Assembly: GCA_032871835.1 (NCBI GenBank)
Contig: CM065299.1
Coordinates: 98,834,652-98,898,651 of the forward strand
Direction: 5' to 3'
Source: Dipteronia dyeriana
Taxonomy: Eukaryota; Streptophyta; Magnoliopsida; Sapindales; Sapindaceae
Length of the DNA: 64,000 nucleotides
Shown here: positions 11,338-22,778 of the stretch, one piece after another
Numbering within the stretch: position 1 is the stretch's first letter
Layout: each line of letters opens with the position of its first letter
The notes under the pieces: generated by a model
Seen by the model: the letters and a program-made list of their open reading frames with translations, nothing else
Databases searched by the model: none
What the model was told of the DNA's origin: nothing
Program-made: the position numbers and the translations under genes

Positions 11338-14300
11338 TCAGGAATCTCCACCAATTTCAAGTAACATTGGATATACTTGGTAAAGTTCTTCACGTGACAT
11401 TACTTCATTTTCATCTTGAGGAGTCCACACTACATTCACTGCCTGCAATGATGCAATATAAACAATCAAAAATTAACATCAGTTGATCAAAATATATATA
11501 TATATAAGGATAATTAATCAACAAATTAATTAAAATTATTAGTAATTTATATATATACCTGTACTTCTGCAGACTTAGAAATGATTTGAAGCTCTTTGAT
11601 GGCCTCCTTTAGATCTTCCTTGGAAACAATTCTGTTGGGAAAGTTGAGTGCTGCTTTACCTTTAGCGGCCACCAAAATTGTCACCTGAATAAACGAATTT
11701 CGGGAAATAAACAAAATGAGAAAAGAAAAGGTCAAAATGATGTTATTTTTCCGGGATTGATATGTAAAAAAAGCTAATTAAAACTTGAACTTACCACCAT
11801 ATATGTATCTCTATCTCGTGACATATTATTTTCCTTTTGGTCCGATATGCTATCACTTTTTACATTATCCAAGTTAATAAGAGTCTCTTTATCAAACTTT
11901 TCTCGTTCATCAATTGAAAGTTTCTTGAAGTATTCTTCTGCTTCTTCTATACTCTCATTTACTTTCACCTGGAACATTGTCAACTAGGTATGTGAAATGT
12001 GATAGTAACCTAGAAATATAATAATTATAAATTTATAACCAGAAAATGTTAGGATTAATCCAAACTAAGTTGTAATTGAGAAGGGAAGCTAAAAACATTT
12101 CGTGTACTCTTCAACTGCAACTCGGAAAATTGGTACAAAAATTATATACAGCAAATCAAGGGCTCTGATAATATTAATCCTTTCAATTAATGTAAATTTT
12201 GTGTGAAGAAAGTATAATACAGTAGCAAATTATTATGTTTAAAAGATTATATTTAACTTACAGAGGAGTTCACAGCAAGCCAAGATGCTGAATGATTACT
12301 CAAAGCTTCTGTTGTCTCTGAAACAGAAATAATAGTGCAAACTTTTATAATCGTTTAAATAGGTGGGAACGGACTACGATAAAAATAATGAACTTTCAAA
12401 TTATCACAAGTTATGAATAGATTGTATGAACTGATATGAAATCAAATTAAATTTTGTAATAATTTTTATTGAGTTTAATCCATATGCAGCAAAATCAGTA
12501 TTATCAGCTAGCTTACCGGATAATGGGCAAAATCTAGTAAAAACAGAAACAGTTTAACATCAATTAAAATCATTTTAAAATATAAGTACAAGAAAAGAAA
12601 TTTTTTACACAGCTATTAATGACTGTTTTCAAATTCTAAATATATATATATATATATGTGTGTGTGTGCTCTTCATGCTCATTCCTTAGAAAGTTTGATT
12701 CCATGTCTGAAAGGTAACATACCTTTCTTAGAATCTTGTATCGAAAATCTAGACAAGATTTTATCTATGTATGAAGCTTGGGATAAAGCAATCGTTCAAT
12801 TTTTCTATCCCTTATGACTTGGACGCCAAGAATATAACTTGTTTCTCCTAGGTCATTCATATCAAATTGTCTTGCTAACAATTCTTTCACTGATGTCAAT
12901 ACACCTACATCGTTTCCAATAAGTAGTATATCATCAACGTAAAGAACTAGGAAAACCGTCACTCCTTTATATACACAGGGTTCTTCAAGGTTTTGAATAA
13001 ATCCAAAACATTTTATGGCTTGATCGAACCTAAACACTGAAATTTCAAAATACTGTTTTCAAATTAATTTCCAAAAAATAAGAAAGAAAATTATAACGAG
13101 GACAACAAACTAAAGTGTAAACATATGGTGACACAAAAAGATTTTCCGAGCATTACTTTATTCCCTTCAAAACTAAGATAACCCTAACAACATATATTCA
13201 ACAAATTATTGCCATAGAAACTGTGAAAATTGTATAAATATATAAACAGCTAGCCATACAAGTAGTGAGAAATTTTACCCTGCAATATATAGATCAAACC
13301 ACTTGACGTGGACGTATCAGCAGTTTCTGCAATTCGATTGATACTTTTTTCGAAACTCGATCCACAGATATGCATCCCAACCTAATAAACGAGAAGACAA
13401 ATTAATATATAATGTAAATTGTAAAAACAAACAACAATTTGAAGGTTTTCAAAAACATTGTAGACCTGTAACTTGATTACTCTTGTTCGATTCTCTCGCG
13501 CCTCCCTCCAATTATTAAACATATTCAGCGATTTACTAAGCATATCATACAGAACAATCAAAGCCAACACGATAAATATTACATTAATCACCGCATGCTG
13601 AAATTCCTGTATTTCTTCTTTACTATATTCACGTTGCACCTGCACTTGCGCTCGCTCTTGCACTTTAGGCGTCGTCGTCATCTTGTCAGTAGCAGTTGCT
13701 GATGGTGATGAAGAAGATGAAGTGTGATATGATGATGAAGAATACAAATCAGGACTAGACGATCTTGTTTTTGTTGATGAGGATGTATATGAATGATAAT
13801 CATTTGATGATGATGACGACGATGGACACGATGATGATGATGAAGAAGATGAAGATGGCTTCGATGATGATGATGATGAAGAAGATGAAGATGGCTTCGA
13901 TGATGATGATGAAGAAAACGAATGTCCACCCATTACGCCACCCGAACGAGATGATCCGGAACTGCTACCAGTCGAATACCTATAAGATGAGGAAGACGAT
14001 CCGGACCCAGACCCGGATGATGATGACCTAGAAGATGAAGAAGAAGAAGAAGACGACTTGGACGACGATGATGATGAAGAAGAAAACGAACTGCCTCCCA
14101 TTGAACCACCCGAGCGAGCAGCCAACGCTAGATCACGGCCGTACATCGACACAAACAGCAACAAAATCACTACCGCGGGAACTTTCAACCACTTCAGCAT
14201 TTTCAAAATAGTTCTAAACACAACTTCGTCATAGAAATTATTCCCTTTTGGAATTGAGCCACTACTAGTTGTTTTCGCTTCGAACTTGAAAGGAAACGCC

Positions 14301-14510
14301 ACTGTTTTGGTTTTTCCGGTATCTGAAGCGCTGGGAGTGGAGTCCAAAAAGCTTTTAGCTTTAAAGCCATTGAATCTGCGACTTATAACCATTGAATCTG
14401 CGACTTATAACCAATTTTGTGGATCTGATGCAACAAGGGTTTTCGTGAAAGTTCTGTCTCAGGCTTGAAAACAGCAATTGATTTGCTTTCAGCAATGAAG
14501 TGGTAGCCAT
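11338..14510 (-). CDS. FLAP1: FLAP1-like protein (DUF1517), six exons, right tandem copy
   Basis: Exons on the minus strand: 14392-13466 (start at the internal ATG), 13381-13279, 12317-12262, 11968-11795, 11684-11559, 11442-11338. All junctions are GT-AG and keep frame, giving 496 aa. From the N-terminus: part of a transit peptide, a hydrophobic segment at about 71-84 followed by ALAARSGG, a Ser-rich tract at about 101-240, a second membrane segment at about 267-285, then the DUF1517 region (NRIAETADTS, KKLSIDEREKFDKETL, VTILVAAKGK, VVWTPQDENE). DUF1517 proteins such as Arabidopsis FLAP1 are chloroplast membrane proteins linked to acclimation to fluctuating light; that role is assumed from family. 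The upstream ATG at 14510 is out of frame because of a 22-bp duplication (14367-14410). Intron 2 carries a Copia fragment. Confidence 0.75.
12622..13065 (-). mobile_element. Copia reverse-transcriptase fragment flanked by 14-bp direct repeats
   Basis: The minus strand (about 13037-12670) encodes a piece of Copia reverse transcriptase with the catalytic block LVLYVDDILLIG, followed by residues resembling the connection to RNase H. The rest of the element is absent. ACTGTTTTCAAATT occurs at both borders (12622-12635, 13052-13065), and the downstream edge carries a (CA)n(TA)n tail when read on the minus strand. It lies within intron 2 of the right FLAP1-like gene. The layout resembles a retroposed piece of Copia RNA rather than a normal Copia insertion. 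Confidence 0.7.
13678..14100 (-). repeat. Ser-codon (TCA/TCN) trinucleotide repeats in the FLAP1-like exon
   Basis: On the plus strand this reads as GATGATGAAGAAGATGAAG-type runs. A block of about 35-40 bp containing GATGAAGATGGCTTCGATG is duplicated at about 13829-13905. The left pseudogene has a shorter tract, so copy number differs between paralogues. Confidence 0.8.
14367..14410 (-). repeat. 22-bp tandem duplication that resets the start codon
   Basis: The unit running CCATTGAATCTGCG...TTATAA is present twice (14367-14388, 14389-14410). The left pseudogene has it once. Twenty-two bases shift the frame, so the ATG at 14510 runs into a stop, while the ATG inside the duplicated unit (14392-14390) becomes in-frame with the body of the protein. 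Confidence 0.9.
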
Positions 14511-15057
14511 TTTTTTTGGTGACAGCAGAGGTTTTCTTTGAAAAATGAGTTAGGGTTTGTGTGGGTGCTTTATATAAGGGAACAGATATAGGAAAATTTT
14601 GGCAATTGTTTTTGATAATTATATTTCATTGTGACCCTTGTGGAAATTATTATATGGTGCATCCGTTTCTAAAAAATAAGTCTTTTCCAAATCCAAACTT
14701 GCATGGACATGTGTAATATTTTGTAATAGCCTCTAAAGCTCTAAATTATTTTCCCAATTTTTTATAAATTTATCTTTAATTATTATAATTTATAGAATTT
14801 AAAATTGATACATGTATGAATAAGATCCAAACACTTAATTATTGATATACATTCATTAACAAACTCTAATAGAATTTTTTTATCAAGTTACCTTTTGAGC
14901 CCAAATTTCATCTTCATTTAAATAAGAATAATTTAGTTATACTGGATTATTCAAACGTATAATTATAGGGTTTTGGTATTCTCTGTTCTTCTATGGAGAG
15001 AAGGACCAAAAGAGAAGAAGGTCCACAGTTTTTGATGTTGAACTCATCCAAAACACC
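14511..15057. other. Intergenic region between the FLAP1-like gene and GT31 (divergent promoters)
   Basis: Positions 14580-14820 match 10870-11110 upstream of the left pseudogene closely, so the promoter was duplicated with the gene. No other element is seen. Confidence 0.6.
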
Positions 15058-17207
15058 ATGAAAATGACACCGAAAGATCCAGAAAATCTTTCAATAAGTT
15101 CAAAGGATCCGATCATGAAAAACCATGTTTCTTTGAGCCTACCAAAATTGATGTTCTGTTTCATCATCTTAACCTCTCTCCCATGTGCTTTCTACTCATT
15201 AAAATTATTGTTTTCTTCAAATAATTCTTCAAACCTAGAGCCTCTAATCCTATCCATTGTTCGTCAATCCGATCCACAAAAAGCATTACCACAACCCAGG
15301 TCGTTTCCGAACCCAGAAACCCTAGAAAAAACAAGCCTGAAACACATAGTTTTCGGCATAGGAGCTTCCTCTAACACATGGAAACACAGGAAAGAGTACA
15401 TCAAGTATTGGTGGAGACCAAACGAGATGCGAGGTCACGTGTGGATGGACAAGCCCATTATCAAAAACAACACTGATGATCACGACGATGCACATCTTTT
15501 GCCACCAATAAAAATCTCAAGCGACACAGCGAAATTCATGTACAGAAACCCAAAGGGTACCCGAGACGCCATTAGAATATCGAGGATCGTCTCGGAGACT
15601 CTGAGGATGGAGATGGAGGATGTGAGGTGGTTCGTAATGGGAGACGATGATACTGTGTTTGTAGCGGACAATCTTGTCAGGGTTTTATCAAAATATGACC
15701 ATAACCAATTTTATTATATAGGGAGTACATCGGAGAGTCACATGCAGAACATGGATTTCTCGTATGGTATGGCGTATGGTGGTGGTGGGTTCGCTATAAG
15801 TTACCCTTTAGCAAAAGCTCTTTCGAAAATGCAAGATAAGTGTTTACATAGGTATCCAAATTTGTACGGCTCTGATCAAAGAATCCATGCTTGCTTGTCA
15901 GAGCTCGGTGTTCCTCTAACCAGAGAACCAGGATTTCACCAGGTTCGTTTTCTGTTTGGTTGCTGAGAAAGAAAAAAAAAAGTACTTTTTCACATGCTTT
16001 ACAGTTTACATGTTTTGTTGCTGAAAAAATGTTCTGTCACATTCTTTACATGTTTGGTTGTTGATAAAAAAAAAAATGTTCTTTGTCACATGCTTTACAT
16101 GTTTGAATGTTCTTCTAATCTGTTAATTTCAACTTAGCACCATTTTTTAAAAGATGTTCTTTGGTCATCTGATTAATTTTCTCGTAATTTACATTTTAAA
16201 AAAAATACTAATTTTAGATTGAATCAAATTCTGTTTAGTTAAATTTAAAGAGATGAAGTTTTATGATTTTTTGATAAGATCGATTTGCAATTATAATTAT
16301 CTACTGGTTTAAATTAATTTTTCAAGTAACACTACATAGTACATTCACAGCAAGATAATCACATTAATTTATTTTATTTTTTATATATTTTTGTTTTTTA
16401 TTTTTTGTCTGTCCATTATCAATAATAAATTTTAGTCAACCGTGGATTTTGAGCAGTGTGATTTGTACGTAAATATTTTCGGCTTGCTTACGGCACACCC
16501 GATTACACCCCTAGTCTCTCTCCACCACTTGGACATGGTAGGTCCCCTTTTCCCAAAAATGGACCGTGTTGAGTCCTTAAAACGCTTAAAAGTCTCATCG
16601 AATCTGGACTCAGCTGCCCTCATCCAACAATCCTTTTGCTACGATATATCCCGGAACTGGACAGTATCCGTATCCTGGGGTTATGCTGTCCAGATATTAC
16701 GGGGCATTATTCCAGCCCGAGAAATGGAAATTCCGGTTCGAACCTTTCTTGATTGGACCGGTGTGGGAGGTGAAAATTCATTTTCATTCAACACCCGACC
16801 CATCAGCATGGACCCTTGTCAGAAACCGTCTCTCTTTTTTGTGTCCAATTCACTATACAACCCGAAAACAAACCAAACTGCTAGTGAGTATGTCCGGTAT
16901 CGGGTACCAAACAAGAAATGTTGGTGGAAGACAGCGGATCCGGCTCGAATCAGTAGGGTGGAGGTTTACAAGAAACCCGACCCCACTATGTGGGACAGGG
17001 TAACGAAATTTTTCATGCTCTGTCTTATATAGTTATATAAATTACAAGACATAACTGATATTTAACATTAACCAAGTGTTTTATGTTGTGTGCTTTGTAC
17101 AGGCTCCGAGAAGAAACTGTTGCAGGATCTTGCCAACGAAGAAGAAACGCAGCTTAGTGATTGATGTTGGAGTATGCAGAGATGGTGAGACTGTTGAAGA
17201 GCAGTGA
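15058..17207 (+). CDS. GT31-family glycosyltransferase (DUF604, beta-1,3-galactosyltransferase/fringe-like)
   Basis: Three exons: 15058-15942, 16457-16999 and 17103-17207, all GT-AG and phase 0, give 510 aa, usual for plant DUF604 proteins. It is a predicted type II Golgi membrane enzyme: a short N-terminal tail, one membrane segment at about 31-50, then the catalytic domain. The nucleotide-sugar and metal-binding motif GDDDT is at residues 195-199, with the family block FGLLTAHPITPLVSLHH at the start of exon 2, and the end WDRAPRRNCCRILP is typical. The family transfers sugars from UDP donors, but the exact acceptor and linkage are not predictable. No stops or frameshifts. The second ATG (codon 3) could also serve as start. 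It stands alone, divergent from the FLAP1-like gene. Confidence 0.88.
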
Positions 17208-18057
17208 TTGTCTGAAACTGATAGAAATCTAAAACAAAAATTAATTTCAAAATGTTTTTATGTTTTTTTTTCCCTTTTTCTATTTTGTTACGAAATCTTG
17301 GTAACACCGTGTATTGGACTTGTTTAGATAATTTATGTCCCATGTAAATTAGAATATATGGAGTTTTAGTAATGAAGGAAAATTTCAAGTTGAAATTCAA
17401 TTTATTTCATGTTGCATCCATGCTTGCCTTGCGTGAAAAGATTACTATTATAGGCATCAATCATCATAATGAATCTGAGGTTTGGAATTACGGACAGGTG
17501 AATGAGAAAAGGAATTTAGAGGAAGGAGAGATTACGTTGAATAGGAAACAGAATTTAGAGAGAGATTAATTGTTGTAAAATTATATACCCTTCATTCAAT
17601 CAGTCTTTCGATTCGTCTTTAGCTAATTTTATCCTTACATTGCTAATGAATCATACACCCACTAGTCCACTACAACAAACACAATGCACGATGTTAACTA
17701 AAACAGAACCACAATGCAAGATGTAGATGGTCGTTCTACAATTAGTGTGGGTCGAATCATATTCGAGTTAGACCCAAACAACTTGGTCTAACAAACAGAA
17801 AAAACATGAAATGATAAAAAGAAAACGGTATAAAGAAAATGGTATGGTGGCTGATTTTGGGTCTTATGTGCTTAGGATGAACGTGAAAGTAAAAGTTATT
17901 ATAAAGAGATTGAATTTGAGTATTCCAGTGACTAGAGTTAGTATTTCTATAAAGTTTCAACACGTCAAAGCTTTAGAGAGAGAGAAGCAAGAATCCCTTT
18001 CTGGTGAGAAGAGGGCTCTATTGATAAGTTCTCAAAAGGAGCTTGAACATATTAAAA
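17208..18057. other. Intergenic, no feature recognised
   Basis: AT-rich sequence downstream of the GT31 gene, with no credible ORF, RNA or repeat boundary. Confidence 0.5.
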
Positions 18058-19490
18058 CACTATAAAAAAAATACATATTAGTGACGAACTATTTCCGACG
18101 GCCATATTAGAGGTGTCGGAAATGAGTGAAAATAAAATACCATATTTCCGACGACCGAGTAACCGTCGGAAATAGTCTTTATGCCGTCGGAAATATGGAA
18201 AAAGTAATACAATATTTACGACGGTATTTTTCGTGCTGTCGGAAATAGTCTATATTTCCGATGGTATTTTTTGTATTGTCGGAAATAATGAAAAAAACAA
18301 TCAATATTACACACGTTTCTTATGGCATAAAGAGTGTCGTTGGAAATGATAAAATTTAATTCAAATTAATGTTTATGAAAATTACGCTATCGAAAATGTA
18401 GTACTATTTTCTACATTATTTGTTATGGCATTGTTATGGAAAAAAATAATTAATTTATTATTATAATATTAATTAATAAAATACAATGGAATGTATTTAA
18501 CAATTTATACACTACAACAAAAAATGTAACTTATAGGTCAATATTTAAAATGTATCACTATATGTGTTATTTTTTTATTTATCACTATTTTTTAATGAAA
18601 TCTCTCTGTCACATTTTTCACCAATAAAACTATATCATAGATAAGGTAAAAAAAAATTAAAAATTATGACGATCACTGTAAGAAAATTATATAATAGGGA
18701 CAAGACAATGGTACTAATAAGTAGTCTACTTTATGTGTACATCTAACTAAATTATATAAATATAAAATATAACAAAATTATTAGTAATTACATTTTTGTA
18801 ATTAATTGGTTATTTATAATTGTGTTTAACGGCGCTACTATATTAGATTTTTTGAAAAAAAAAATCTAATAATATTTTTTAATATCTATTTGTTTATCAT
18901 ACAAAAAAATTATAAGTTTTATTGAAATAAGTTTAAATTATTAATTTTTTACTAAAATGTGATAATAAAAAATAAAATTAACAAGGGTATAATATACGTA
19001 TTCTATTTCAATATAAAGTAGTAAAATGTAATTTTCTATCATATAAGGGAAATATTTTAATAAAAATGATATTTTTAAAAACAATATCAATAGTTATATT
19101 TAAATATTATACCCAAAAAAAAAAATTTAATTAGATAGTATTCAAACATATAAATAGCTTATATAAAAATAGTATGTAAAAGATATCAAATATAAAGTTA
19201 TAGTAAAACGGTAAGAGCAACATTCACTATCTATCACTGAGGTCACGGATGGGGTGTAATCATTTTTTTTTATGATTAAACTTTTTCTGACGGCCTTGAC
19301 CGTCGAAAATGGTCGTATTTGTGACGGTTCGTCGGTAAATGGTTATTTACGATAAGCGTATTTGTGACGGCCTCTAACAACCTTTTCCCGTCTAAAAAGA
19401 GTATTTTCGACAGGAAATAGTCTTTTCCGACAGCAAAATAGTCTTTTTCGACAGTATTTAACCGTCGAAAATGACCTTTCTTTTATAGTG
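18058..19490. mobile_element. CACTA (En/Spm)-like non-autonomous element
   Basis: Ends are CACTATAAAA and TTTTATAGTG. Subterminal regions on both sides carry many inverted and direct copies of TTTCCGACGG / CCGTCGGAAAT, the repeat pattern to which CACTA transposase binds. The interior is AT-rich with no transposase. The 3-bp flanks (AAA and AAC) match in two of three positions. Confidence 0.75.
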
Positions 19491-19975
19491 AACTGATCCT
19501 ACTCGAGTCCAATGTACTAGGATATAGGCTTAAATACTCTTATATAAGGCTCATTTTTTACTACCACGCGAGACAACAGAAAATGAGAATAACGATACAT
19601 GAAAAAAAAAAAAAACAATAGTAAATAATGAAAACTAAAATAACTATCATGTGATGTTTTGATGTAGAAAGTTGAATTTGTGTGGCGAGATGAGGGTGAG
19701 TTAGTAATATAACCCGCTCCTATACCATATTTTGGTTATAAAAAAAATTGAAAAATTGAAACGGTGCGTATTTGTAGTAAATACTGAATACACCCAGTCA
19801 TTTTCAGTCGTTGACCGAGTCGGGCCACTTGGGCTCGTATCCAAACACGTAGGTGTTAGCTGTCGGTAAAACGCGTAGACCCAACTCACTAGTCTCCGAG
19901 TTGCCGACTCAGTTTATACAAAATAGCTAACGATCTCTTGTTCACATTCATCAATACTGTTTATTTCCGTCTGTA
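19491..19975 (+). promoter_or_regulatory. Upstream region of the malectin gene
   Basis: A TATA-like TTTATACAAAATA lies near 19912-19924, about 55 bp before the ATG. An ACGCGT core is near 19870. No repeat boundary is seen. Confidence 0.4.
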
Positions 19976-21388
19976 ATGGAAACTGCAAGAGCAAAATCTA
20001 TTTTCTTTGTATTGTTACTCTCTCTTTTGTCTCTCCATGTCTTCTCTGTCTCCTTCTCTCCAATCGACAACTACCTCATCGACTGCGGCTCCACCGTGGA
20101 CGCCACCGTAGACAATCGCCTCTTCGTTTCAGACTCGTCATGCGCGGATTCATCATATCTGTTGTTGGCCTCCTCATCTTGGTCGGTTCAGCTCAGCGAT
20201 CGAATTTACGACTCGGCTAGGTTTTTTGATCGACCATCGAGGTATGTTTTCAAGATCAGAGATCAGGGCACCCACATGGTACGTCTCCATTTCCATCAAT
20301 TTAATTCGTCAAAAGATGATTTTGACGATGCTCACTTTCACGTTTTGGTTAATAATTACGTCATTTTGAGCAATTTTAGTGGTGGTCATCAAATGTCAAG
20401 TCCTGTAGTTAAGGAGTATTTGATCTGGGTTAATACTGAAAAACTTGTATTAACGTTTTTGCCTACTAAGAAATCGAAATTTGCGTTTGTTAATGCAATT
20501 GAAGTGATTTCTGCACCTAAGGATTTGATTTTGGATACTGCCCAATTTGTGAACGGTGATAAAGTTGAGAACTTTGATAGGTTAACTAAACAAGCCCTAG
20601 AAGTTATATATAGGGTAAATGTTGGTGGTGCTAAAGTGACACCGTTTAATGACACTCTTTGGAGGACTTGGGTTCCTGATGATCAGTTCTTTAGATCTAT
20701 TGATGTGTCAAGAAGGGTGTATTTTGGCGGTAGGATCAAGTACCAAGATGGAGGGGCGAGCAGGGAAGTTGGTCCGGATAATATGTATGGTACTGCTCGA
20801 GTGATTGCTAGCGCAAATGCTTCGATTCCTAATGTGAATATGACTTGGGATTTTCCCGTGATTGATGGTTACAAGTATCTTATTAGGTTGCATTTTTGTG
20901 ATATTGCGAGTATATCTCTTGGTTTGCTATACTTCAATGTCTATGTTAATGAGAATTTGGCATATAAAGATTTGGATCTCTCATTTGTCACGGGTTATGC
21001 ATTGGCTTCTCCATTTTATTCGGACTTTGTGGTTGATGGTGATCATTCAGGGGTTTTGAGTGTGAGTGTTGGGCCTTCGAATCAGAGCATGGAGTATGCT
21101 ATTGATGGTATTCTAAATGGAGTAGAAATTATGAAGATGAATAAGTCAATGGGTATTCTTGACGGAGAGCTCTGTGAAGGGGTGATCTTGAAGAGTTGGC
21201 CGAGAATAAATACCAGTCTTTTGTTTGCCTTTTTTGCTGCTGTATGTGTTCTGCTAAGCTTATCTGTGTTTGTTACCCAGAAGAAGAGAAATGAGATTAT
21301 GAACTCTGTGGCATGGTCCAAATTGCCTATGGATGTACCAGAAGTTAATTCAAACCATGGCAATCAACAAATATCAGGTAAGCTGTGA
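19976..21388 (+). CDS. Malectin-like receptor protein of CrRLK1L type lacking a kinase domain
   Basis: A single 470-aa ORF. Residues 1-25 form a signal peptide. Residues about 30-390 form the tandem malectin-like ectodomain of the CrRLK1L receptors (FERONIA/THESEUS group), seen in SPIDNYLIDCGS, YVFKIRDQGTHMVRLHF, YRVNVGGAKVTPFNDTLWRTWVPDD and YKYLIRLHFCDIAS. A membrane segment is at about 413-435, followed by about 35 cytosolic residues. Typical CrRLK1L proteins are about 800-900 aa with a Ser/Thr kinase; here the ORF stops where the juxtamembrane region should continue. Family genes are usually intronless, yet the end contains CAG|GTAAGC, a good splice donor, and CAG acceptor-like sequence lies near 21670. 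No kinase motif was found downstream. It may act as a co-receptor or decoy, or be a truncated paralogue. The ectodomain reads cleanly without stops, arguing for recent or continuing constraint. Confidence 0.85.
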   Translation: METARAKSIFFVLLLSLLSLHVFSVSFSPIDNYLIDCGSTVDATVDNRLFVSDSSCADSSYLLLASSSWSVQLSDRIYDSARFFDRPSRYVFKIRDQGTHMVRLHFHQFNSSKDDFDDAHFHVLVNNYVILSNFSGGHQMSSPVVKEYLIWVNTEKLVLTFLPTKKSKFAFVNAIEVISAPKDLILDTAQFVNGDKVENFDRLTKQALEVIYRVNVGGAKVTPFNDTLWRTWVPDDQFFRSIDVSRRVYFGGRIKYQDGGASREVGPDNMYGTARVIASANASIPNVNMTWDFPVIDGYKYLIRLHFCDIASISLGLLYFNVYVNENLAYKDLDLSFVTGYALASPFYSDFVVDGDHSGVLSVSVGPSNQSMEYAIDGILNGVEIMKMNKSMGILDGELCEGVILKSWPRINTSLLFAFFAAVCVLLSLSVFVTQKKRNEIMNSVAWSKLPMDVPEVNSNHGNQQISGKL

Positions 21389-22778
21389 TGCCTCTTAACG
21401 TTACATGTTGGGTCAAGTAATATGAGTGATGATAGTTAGTAATTTATACTTTAACGAATAATTTGAGTCAAAAGCTCTGAAGTGTTGCTTGGAAAGTGTC
21501 ATTTTGTTTATTTGTATGTAAGTTGTCGTAATGGAATATATTGTAATTCTCAAGTATTTTTTTCTGCAATATGTAATTTTAAGTGCTATTTATGTGATAC
21601 AAAACTTGTAAAAGAGTAATGCTTCGTTTAAAATGACTCTCTGTATGCTACTTTACATCATCTGTTGCAGTGCAAAAAAATTTCCTAAGAACATAACTGT
21701 ACTTATGAATAGCAAAATTTGGATTAAAACTGGTGCACTAGGTTCGTCTGGTTCCATACCAGAGAACTTCATAACCCTGTTCGATTTATGGAAAATTAGG
21801 TGACACGTTGAAATGGTGAAGATTGAATTTAGTTTTCCAGAACTGACGAGTAATGAATCTACCATAGCTAATACTGCAGCAACAGATGTTGCTGCCATGA
21901 TATTACTTTCGTGTTTGACAAGTTTCCAATTTCCATTGCATCTACTCAGCATGGAATTTATTAAGAAAGTTTTGTAAATTTGCGGATTTGATCGATAGAG
22001 ACTCGGGATAATATAGCAGTAACAGCCGAAAGGCGTAACTCGAAACTGTATTTTAGGAAGTTAGCAGCAGCTGCCACCCATGAGTAGATCACCTTGGTGT
22101 AATATCAACACCTTCTCTTTAACCATGTTCACTTCTCCAATGATGCAAGTATAGTTGAAAAAGACTCAGAGTTGGTGTTATGTTTTTGACATTTACACTG
22201 CGTAAAGTCAAGAAACATTGAAAGCATACCATGTGAAATAATCACATGTACAAAATTTTCTGCATGTCATCGAGGATCGAGCATCACTGCTAATGAATGC
22301 TATATAGGGGATTCTTAGAAAAGATTGAATATTTTTGCTTTAGAAAAAATGAAGGCTCCCCATATAATATGATAAAAAGATCAGTTGTATACTTGTATGA
22401 GCTGGATAATACTAATCATTGTGTTACAATCAAGTGATTATTTATAAATTATAATCATTATGATGTGGCTTAAAGTGATTAATAACTGTAGTTAGACATT
22501 AAAAATATGAGCAAGGACACGCGATTTAGAAATGTCTAAATAATATTTTCAAAATCAAATGTCTAAAAATGAGCTTAAATGACAAGTGATTTGTTTATAA
22601 TTTATACGGTAAAAATATATTATAATGATTATTTCTTTTTCCAATTATCTTATATTTTAATTCTTTTAATTATTATTATTTGTTTCCTTTAAGTAATGAA
22701 TGGTAATCTACAAACCATGTATAGTTAAAATGTTTTTTATTTTTTTAATAGTCTTAGTTTCAATCATTTTCCTATTAG
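21389..22778. other. Downstream of the malectin gene, no kinase and no other gene seen
   Basis: AT-rich sequence, probably 3' untranslated region followed by intergenic DNA. A minus-strand ORF (21653-21952) resembles no known family and is probably chance. Confidence 0.5.

Noticed and set aside
13765..14031. A Met/Lys-rich plus-strand ORF opposite the FLAP1-like exon
   Set aside because: It is the shadow of the Ser-codon repeats on the other strand; its composition (MMMKKMKM) is explained by GAT/GAA triplets.
17811..18065. An 84-aa basic ORF downstream of GT31
   Set aside because: No family resemblance or codon pattern, and it runs into the end of the CACTA-like element.
18515..18530. CACTACAACA as the end of a second nested CACTA element
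   Set aside because: No inverted partner or subterminal repeats were found near it; the motif is short enough to be chance.
21653..21952. A 99-aa minus-strand ORF after the malectin gene as a missing domain or neighbour gene
   Set aside because: No kinase motif or known family in any frame; likely chance in the 3' region.
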